Below are positions 6,482 through 10,159 of a DNA stretch of 10,159 bases, in pieces; position 1 is the first letter of the stretch, and every line of letters begins with the position of its first letter. The notes beneath the pieces are model-generated. The model did not search any database. It was not told the origin of the DNA and saw only the letters and a program-made list of their open reading frames with translations. The stretch is from Alphaproteobacteria bacterium (GTDB taxonomy: Bacteria > Pseudomonadota > Alphaproteobacteria > UBA2136 > JALTLI01): NCBI GenBank assembly GCA_027005635.1, contig JALTLI010000180.1:1-10159 (forward strand). Direction: 5' to 3'. Both the position numbers and the translations under genes were made by a program.

Positions 6482-6808
6482 ATGCAAAACTTACAAGAAC
6501 CAGCCCTAGTTAATAATCTCAATACATTAACTGAATCACTTGCGCCTTATGGTGTTGATATAGATGTTAATATTGAGTTTAAACTAAAAAATAATGCAAC
6601 TAGTTGCACTGCTAGTGATGTATTTTTTAATTACAAGAACTTACTTATTGCTAAAATTCAAGAAATATTAGGCATGCATTATGAAGATGCAGAATTTAAG
6701 TTGTTTTATGAAAACATGTTGGAAAATATAAATAAAAACATCATGAGCATGTTAAATTCAAACAACTCTAATTACACTGTTACTAAAATAACGAATAAAT
6801 TGTTGTAA
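6482..6808 (+). CDS. Small hypothetical protein
   Basis: This 108-aa protein is not one I recognise. It appears soluble, without a signal peptide or membrane segment. The N-terminal part (residues 1-40) mixes polar helix and a strand-like segment (VDIDVNIEFKLK). The middle (48-84) looks helical and acidic (FNYKNLLIAKIQEILGMHYEDAEFKLF, then YENMLENINKNIMSML). The tail is Asn/Ser/Thr-rich. The frame is supported by its own promoter at 6375-6402, TAGGAG 11 nt before the ATG, and a strong terminator 13 bp after the stop codon. It has no operon partner; lipA lies tail to tail downstream. It may be a lineage-specific orphan. Confidence 0.78.
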   Translation: MQNLQEPALVNNLNTLTESLAPYGVDIDVNIEFKLKNNATSCTASDVFFNYKNLLIAKIQEILGMHYEDAEFKLFYENMLENINKNIMSMLNSNNSNYTVTKITNKLL

Positions 6809-6821
6809 TTATCTAGCAATG

Positions 6822-6856
6822 AAAAAGGAGTTCATGGGTAGCTCCTTTTTTTGTTT
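6822..6856. terminator. Bidirectional terminator between the 6482-6808 gene and lipA
   Basis: AAAAAGGAGTT (6822-6832) pairs with AGCTCCTTTTT (6840-6850), including one T-G wobble, around a 7-nt loop. Seven Ts (6846-6852) follow on the plus strand. On the minus strand the A-rich arm supplies a T tract, so it can also end lipA, whose stop codon is only about 15 bp away. Confidence 0.85.
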
Positions 6857-6866
6857 TAAGAATTTA

Positions 6867-7898
6867 TTAGCTTTCTCTAGCTTTTTTTAAATCAGCAAAA
6901 TATTTATCTGCATGATAACTAGAACGGGTTAAAGGTGTAGAAGAAATCATCAGAAATCCTTTAAGTTTTGCCATGCGCTCATATTCTTTAAATTGTTCAG
7001 GTGTTACATATTCACGTATAGGATAATGATGCTTGCTTGGGCGTAAATATTGACCAATAGTAATAAAATCTACTCCGGCAGAACGCATATCGTCCATAAC
7101 TTGTAAAACTTCTTCCCTCTGTTCACCTAAACCAACCATTATACCAGATTTTGTAAATATTTTAGGGTGACGCTCTTTTACCCTTTGCAATAATCGTAAA
7201 GAACCAAAATAACGCGCACCTGGGCGAATTGTTCTGTATAAACGTGGTACAGTTTCTAAATTATGATTAAAAACATCTGGCATAGCATCTGCTACTATAT
7301 CAATATTTTCTTCTTTACGGCGAAAATCAGGAGTTAAAATTTCAACCGTAACTTCACTAGATGCATTTTTTGCTTGTTTTATACATTTTGCCCAATGGTT
7401 TGCGCCACCATCTTCTAAATCATCTCTATCAACAGAAGTTATAACAACATGCTTCAAGTTTAATTCTTTTATTAACTTGGCAACATTTTCTGGCTCATTT
7501 TCATCAACTTTATTTGGTCTACCTGTTTTAATATTACAAAATGCACAGCCTCTGGTGCAAGTATCACCTAAAATCATGGTGGTTAAGTGACCAGTTGCCC
7601 AACACGCACCAATATTTGGGCAAGCCGCTTGCTCACAAACTGTATTTAGTTTTTTTTCTTGGACTTGTTTTTTAAGTTCAATGTATTTTGCAGATTGCGG
7701 AGCTTTAACGCGCAACCATGCAGGTTTTGGCGTGCGTAAACCTATAATATCATTTTGTGGAATTTCTGCATCTGGAGTATTTTCATAGCCAAGTTCAGAT
7801 ACAGCTTCAGGATCAAGCCCTGCTTGAACTAGTTCCTGTTTAATTGCCAAACGATCATTTTCTTCTGGCACTATTTTTACTTTTGTTTGTGTTTCCAT
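6867..7898 (-). CDS. lipA: Lipoyl synthase, LipA (radical SAM)
   Basis: LipA inserts two sulfurs into octanoyl chains on the lipoyl domains of pyruvate and 2-oxoglutarate dehydrogenases and related proteins, using two [4Fe-4S] clusters. Both clusters are complete in this 343-aa product. The auxiliary C-x4-C-x5-C is C88, C93 and C99 (CEQAACPNIGACW). The radical-SAM C-x3-C-x2-C is C114, C118 and C121 (CTRGCAFC). The conserved C-terminal RSSYHA is at 325-330. The N-terminus before KPAWLRVK (58-65) is longer and more acidic than I expect, but no other ATG lies between M1 and the clusters, so start 7898 stands. There is no Shine-Dalgarno. A TATAGT box 7 nt upstream suggests a leaderless or very short leader. 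No lipB is adjacent. Confidence 0.96.
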   Translation of the reverse strand: METQTKVKIVPEENDRLAIKQELVQAGLDPEAVSELGYENTPDAEIPQNDIIGLRTPKPAWLRVKAPQSAKYIELKKQVQEKKLNTVCEQAACPNIGACWATGHLTTMILGDTCTRGCAFCNIKTGRPNKVDENEPENVAKLIKELNLKHVVITSVDRDDLEDGGANHWAKCIKQAKNASSEVTVEILTPDFRRKEENIDIVADAMPDVFNHNLETVPRLYRTIRPGARYFGSLRLLQRVKERHPKIFTKSGIMVGLGEQREEVLQVMDDMRSAGVDFITIGQYLRPSKHHYPIREYVTPEQFKEYERMAKLKGFLMISSTPLTRSSYHADKYFADLKKARES

Positions 7899-7905
7899 GA
7901 AAAAT

Positions 7906-7933
7906 ACTATAGCAGATTTATGCTAAAAACCAA
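7906..7933 (-). promoter_or_regulatory. lipA promoter with -10 adjacent to ATG
   Basis: On the minus strand TTGGTT (7928-7933), a 16-bp spacer and TATAGT (7906-7911) form a plausible sigma-70 promoter. Only 7 nt separate the -10 from the ATG, so the predicted start site falls at the start codon. No Shine-Dalgarno fits in this space. Confidence 0.55.
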
Positions 7934-8175
7934 TTATATAGTGATGGTATAGCGATTTTTATATTCATATGTATACAAACAGTCAGCAAAATGTCAATTT
8001 TAGAAATAAAATTATTTTTACTAAGTTCATAAGGTTGTAGAGAGTAAGAGGATAGAATTTATATTTAAGACCTTTTCATATAAATTCTTAATAAAAAAAC
8101 AAAATTAAGTATTTTTTAATTAATAATAAAATAAGTTATACTTTTTTAATAAAAATAAACCTCTTAAATATAAAG

Positions 8176-8240
8176 CTCGCCACATTATGGGAATAGTAAA
8201 ATTCTTTCACGGTTAGGGCGCGATTATAAAATGTGGTGAG
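8176..8240 (+). ncRNA. Candidate structured RNA (leader element or sRNA)
   Basis: CTCGCCACATT (8176-8186) pairs with AATGTGGTGAG (8230-8240): 11 consecutive pairs with one G-T wobble, GC-rich against a very AT-rich background. The enclosed 43 nt include GAAT (8191-8194), which can pair with ATTC (8201-8204), and the GC-rich stretch GGTTAGGGCGCG (8211-8222). It matches no riboswitch, 6S, SRP or tmRNA signature that I can recall. It lies about 80 nt before the 8318 gene, downstream of a possible -10 box at 8137. Confidence 0.35.
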
Positions 8241-8279
8241 ATAACTCTCTAAACAAAAACAAGAATAATAAAAAGGGGT

Positions 8280-8301
8280 GATATAGAAATAAATCTATAT
8301 C
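8280..8301 (+). promoter_or_regulatory. Perfect hairpin just before the 8318 ribosome site
   Basis: GATATAGA (8280-8287) and TCTATATC (8294-8301) form an 8-bp perfect stem with the loop AATAAA. It sits between an AAGGGG run (8273-8278) and the AGGG Shine-Dalgarno at 8308-8311. It may set translation efficiency or mRNA stability, or be a protein-binding dyad in DNA. Confidence 0.45.
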
Positions 8302-8317
8302 AATAGCAGGGTAAGAT

Positions 8318-8845
8318 ATGAAAATGGAATCAGTGACAGAAGATTTAAAATACATAGCAAGTACAGCGGTAGAACCACAAAAATACAACATTGTATTAAC
8401 ACGTGAAGGAAAAGAAATAGATTTTGATTTTCCACCAGCAACAACAGATATGATTACACGTTTTGGCTACATAATGCCAGAAGATAACCGTTGCAGAGAT
8501 GGTGTAGTAGATTCAGAAGAAGATTTATATACAATTTTAGAGCCAATTTTAGGTGCTAATTTTCGTGGTAATTTAGCTTATCATACACGTAAGCAAGTTA
8601 TTGTTTCTTTGCATGATACTGCAATTTTAGGATACCAACGCCAAATTGTTATTGATCCGAGGATTAGTAATGAAGTTGCTATTTTCTGGGAAATTTATTT
8701 AGATCAAAGAGTATTTCCTCAATCAACAGAAACAGATTGGAAAAACTTAATGGCAGAAATTATTATAACTGAACAAATGGACGACGATGCCGATAGAAAA
8801 TTAGCCGAAGATATTAAAAATAGATTATTAGATCAGGCTAAGTAA
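8318..8845 (+). CDS. Hypothetical acidic protein
   Basis: I do not recognise this 175-aa protein. It has no signal peptide, membrane segment or repeats. Residues 22-36 look like beta strands (KYNIVLTREGKEIDF). The central part (73-115) alternates helix and strand (ILEPILGANFRGNL, KQVIVSLHDTAI, RQIVIDP). The C-terminus (142-175) is a charged helix rich in Asp, Glu and Lys (MAEIIITEQMDDDADRKLAEDIKNRL). The overall charge is acidic. ATG 8318 has AGGG 6 nt upstream, and a long structured leader precedes it. An inverted-repeat element begins 4 bp after its stop codon and separates it from the shared terminator at 9003-9034. It is a single-gene unit facing another unknown gene. Confidence 0.82.
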   Translation: MKMESVTEDLKYIASTAVEPQKYNIVLTREGKEIDFDFPPATTDMITRFGYIMPEDNRCRDGVVDSEEDLYTILEPILGANFRGNLAYHTRKQVIVSLHDTAILGYQRQIVIDPRISNEVAIFWEIYLDQRVFPQSTETDWKNLMAEIIITEQMDDDADRKLAEDIKNRLLDQAK

Positions 8846-8849
8846 ACTA

Positions 8850-8994
8850 TATAGTGATTTTCCTTAACACTAAAGATGCCATAACTTCATTCTTTAAAAC
8901 TTAATATAGCCCGCTATTATTATAGCTTTAAACAATAAATTTATAACATCTTATAGAAGTTTTAACTGTCTAAGTGTTAAGGCAAATCACTATA
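8850..8994. mobile_element. MITE-like element with 24-bp terminal inverted repeats
   Basis: The left end 8850-8873 (starts TATAGTGATTTT, then CCTTAACACT) and the reverse complement of the right end 8971-8994 agree at 22 of 24 positions. A further 6-bp match, AACTTC (8883-8888) with GAAGTT (8956-8961), lies at the same offset from both ends. A hairpin GCTAT-TATT-ATAGC (8913-8926) sits near the centre. The element is 145 bp, non-coding and bordered by TA-rich sequence, as expected of a non-autonomous element related to TA-targeting families such as IS630/mariner. Family assignment is inference, since no transposase is present. It occupies most of the gap between a stop codon and its terminator. 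Confidence 0.6.
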
Positions 8995-9002
8995 AAATCC
9001 AC

Positions 9003-9034
9003 AAAAAAGCCCAGATTTTACTCTGGGCTTTTAA
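9003..9034. terminator. Bidirectional terminator, mainly for the minus-strand gene
   Basis: AGCCCAGA (9008-9015) pairs with TCTGGGCT (9022-9029) around a 6-nt loop, extended by A/T pairs. On the minus strand a run of six Ts follows, ending the 9040-10053 gene 6 bp after its stop codon. On the plus strand a four-T tail could end the 8318 gene after passing through the inverted-repeat element. Confidence 0.85.
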
Positions 9035-9039
9035 TACGC

Positions 9040-10053
9040 TTATTTTTTAGTATAAATAGTAAACTTAATCGGATACCTATCATCAACTTTACTATTAAGA
9101 ATATTAACAATATCTGCATCTTCCTTAGGAAGCATAATTTTAATAAATGCATATTTTTTATTAAGATTATCTTCTTTAGCAATATTCATTGACATCATTA
9201 AAATTTCGGCAAGACTATGATTAATATCATCTTCACTTTCCACCTCATTTAATAGTACAGTTACTAAATCATCAATTTGATTAGCTCGTGAAAGCTCAGT
9301 AGGATTTGCATAACTTTCATCATACATATTTTTAATAACAGCTAAGTTAACACTATCTGCACAATACATTCTGAATTGATTAGGCTTACGTTTAATAACA
9401 TTCTGGCGCTTAATTGGGTTGGCTGAACATATGGTATAACTAATATCTTTATGCTCAGACATAAAATTACAAAAATTAGCCCAGTCATTAAGATAAGCCA
9501 CCGGAACACGTTTCATATAAATTGAATTAATTTTTGTATCCTTAACGCCAGTATTAATTTTTTCTACATAGTACTCAGTTGCTTTTAAAACTTTGTACGA
9601 AGAAACATAATCTCCTTCCATAAATAATGTATAGGCAATTTTGATGTTAAGTATCAAACAATTTAAATCTTGATAGCTAATTTCATTATCTGGAACAGTT
9701 AATGTTTCACCATTTTTAAAAATAACATCTGCCCAAGCATTAATATTAACGGCATAACCAACAGTATTATTGTAATGAAATTTTTCAATAATACTTTTTG
9801 GTTTTCTTGGTTTAATTGGAATATTTTTAGTACCTAAAAGCGCCCCAAAACGAGGATTACACCGCCGAGCAGAACAAACCAACTGACTACAACTATCAGA
9901 TAATAACAAATAATAGCCAACATCTTCTAGGTACATACCAAGATCAGATATAGCATTAAAAAACTTGTTATTACCTGCACTAATTAATTTTTGTGCTTTT
10001 TTAACCATTTTTTTGATGCGTGGCTCTGCATTTGAAATGTGTATAATGTTCAT
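9040..10053 (-). CDS. Hypothetical protein with a Cx4Cx4C cluster
   Basis: I do not recognise this 337-aa protein. Start ATG 10053 is chosen because GGAG lies 6 nt upstream; an in-frame TTG at 10065 would overlap that site. It has no signal peptide or clear membrane segment. The N-terminal 55 residues are helical and basic. Three cysteines follow at about 55, 60 and 65 (SCSQLVCSARRCNPRF), a possible metal or disulfide cluster, and then a basic Pro-Lys stretch (KNIPIKPRKPK). A helical middle (about 125-170) contains a TPR-like helix pair (LILNIKIAYTLFMEGDYVSSYKVLKATEYYVEK). The last third has acidic helices (IDDLVTVLLNEVESEDDINHSLAEILMMSMNIA). A strong terminator follows the stop codon. Confidence 0.85.
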   Translation of the reverse strand: MNIIHISNAEPRIKKMVKKAQKLISAGNNKFFNAISDLGMYLEDVGYYLLLSDSCSQLVCSARRCNPRFGALLGTKNIPIKPRKPKSIIEKFHYNNTVGYAVNINAWADVIFKNGETLTVPDNEISYQDLNCLILNIKIAYTLFMEGDYVSSYKVLKATEYYVEKINTGVKDTKINSIYMKRVPVAYLNDWANFCNFMSEHKDISYTICSANPIKRQNVIKRKPNQFRMYCADSVNLAVIKNMYDESYANPTELSRANQIDDLVTVLLNEVESEDDINHSLAEILMMSMNIAKEDNLNKKYAFIKIMLPKEDADIVNILNSKVDDRYPIKFTIYTKK

Positions 10054-10159
10054 TAAAAACTCCAAAATATAAATAATAAAATGAAAATTGAATAAAAACA
10101 GCAGTTACTAGCACAATTAAGTTTGATTAACGCACATAAGAAAAGTAACTAAAAGTAAG
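10054..10159 (-). promoter_or_regulatory. Upstream region of the 9040-10053 gene
   Basis: This AT-rich 106-bp stretch should hold the promoter of the minus-strand gene. GGAG (10060-10063, minus strand) is its Shine-Dalgarno. A TTCAAT/TATTTT pair with 17-bp spacing can be drawn upstream, but it is weak. No palindrome or other gene was seen. Confidence 0.35.

Larger units (their letters stand above)
7899..8317. other. 419-bp gene-free region with promoters and hairpins
   Basis: No convincing ORF was found in this very AT-rich stretch. From left to right it holds the lipA promoter; two close TATAGYGAT copies (7937-7945 and 7948-7956, the second running on into four Ts); a small A/T hairpin (7996-8013, GAAA loop); a 10-bp inverted repeat AGAATTTATA/TATAAATTCT (8054-8063 with 8079-8088); a TATACT box at 8137-8142 with only a weak -35; the 11-bp stem at 8176-8240; and the hairpin at 8280-8301. 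The right part is best read as a long leader of the 8318 gene or a small RNA gene. Confidence 0.6.

Noticed and set aside
8187..8216. Nine-codon ORF MGIVKFFHG that resembles the start of a cold-shock protein
   Set aside because: No reading frame continues with the KGFGFI part of the family, there is no Shine-Dalgarno, and it sits inside the 8176-8240 stem-loop. It is too short to call a pseudogene or leader peptide.
8211..8240. tRNA-like GGTTAGGGCGCG stretch
   Set aside because: No acceptor stem, anticodon arm or T-arm GTTCRA could be fitted around it.
8974..9192. Plus-strand open frame rich in Ile, Asn, Phe and Lys across the terminator
   Set aside because: It runs through the inverted-repeat end, a terminator and the antisense of the 9040-10053 gene. 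Its composition is that of random AT-rich DNA.

Overview
The window is AT-rich bacterial chromosome carrying five recognisable housekeeping genes and five genes I cannot name. FabI, GlnA, RecF and LipA all read like alphaproteobacterial proteins. Low GC, scattered single-gene transcription units and an isolated recF (no dnaA, dnaN or gyrB beside it) suggest an alphaproteobacterium, possibly with a reduced or host-associated genome. I cannot place it more finely from sequence alone. No CRISPR array, rRNA, tRNA, prophage or intact insertion sequence was seen.

Layout. Positions 1-53 hold the terminator of a gene outside the window. fabI (+) follows and converges with recF (-), with 2 bp between the two stop codons. 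glnA (-) lies 14 bp upstream of recF. A 178-bp divergent region separates glnA from a murA-family gene (+). The murA 3' end overlaps the 3' end of an unknown gene on the minus strand by 35 bp. That unknown gene shares a 109-bp divergent promoter region with a second unknown gene (+, 5550-6302), a low-complexity protein with three Pro-Gly-Ser motifs. A third small unknown gene (+, 6482-6808) has its own promoter, a structured leader and a terminator. It faces lipA (-). A 419-bp gene-free stretch with several hairpins leads into a fourth unknown gene (+, 8318-8845). Between it and a convergent fifth unknown gene (-, 9040-10053) lie a 145-bp MITE-like inverted-repeat element and a bidirectional terminator.

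Function. The known genes cover type II fatty acid synthesis (FabI), lipoate assembly (LipA), peptidoglycan precursor synthesis (MurA type), ammonia assimilation (GlnA) and recombinational repair (RecF). They do not form one pathway, and the order looks like core genes mixed with lineage-specific orphans.

Points most worth a second look are the MITE-like element, a MurA that resembles the second (actinobacterial-type) MurA family, an Ala at the triclosan-contact Gly of FabI, TATAGT -10 boxes placed 6-7 nt before the ATG of recF and lipA (possible leaderless mRNAs), and the structured leader before the 8318 gene. I did not find a convincing new multi-gene defence or metabolic system here.
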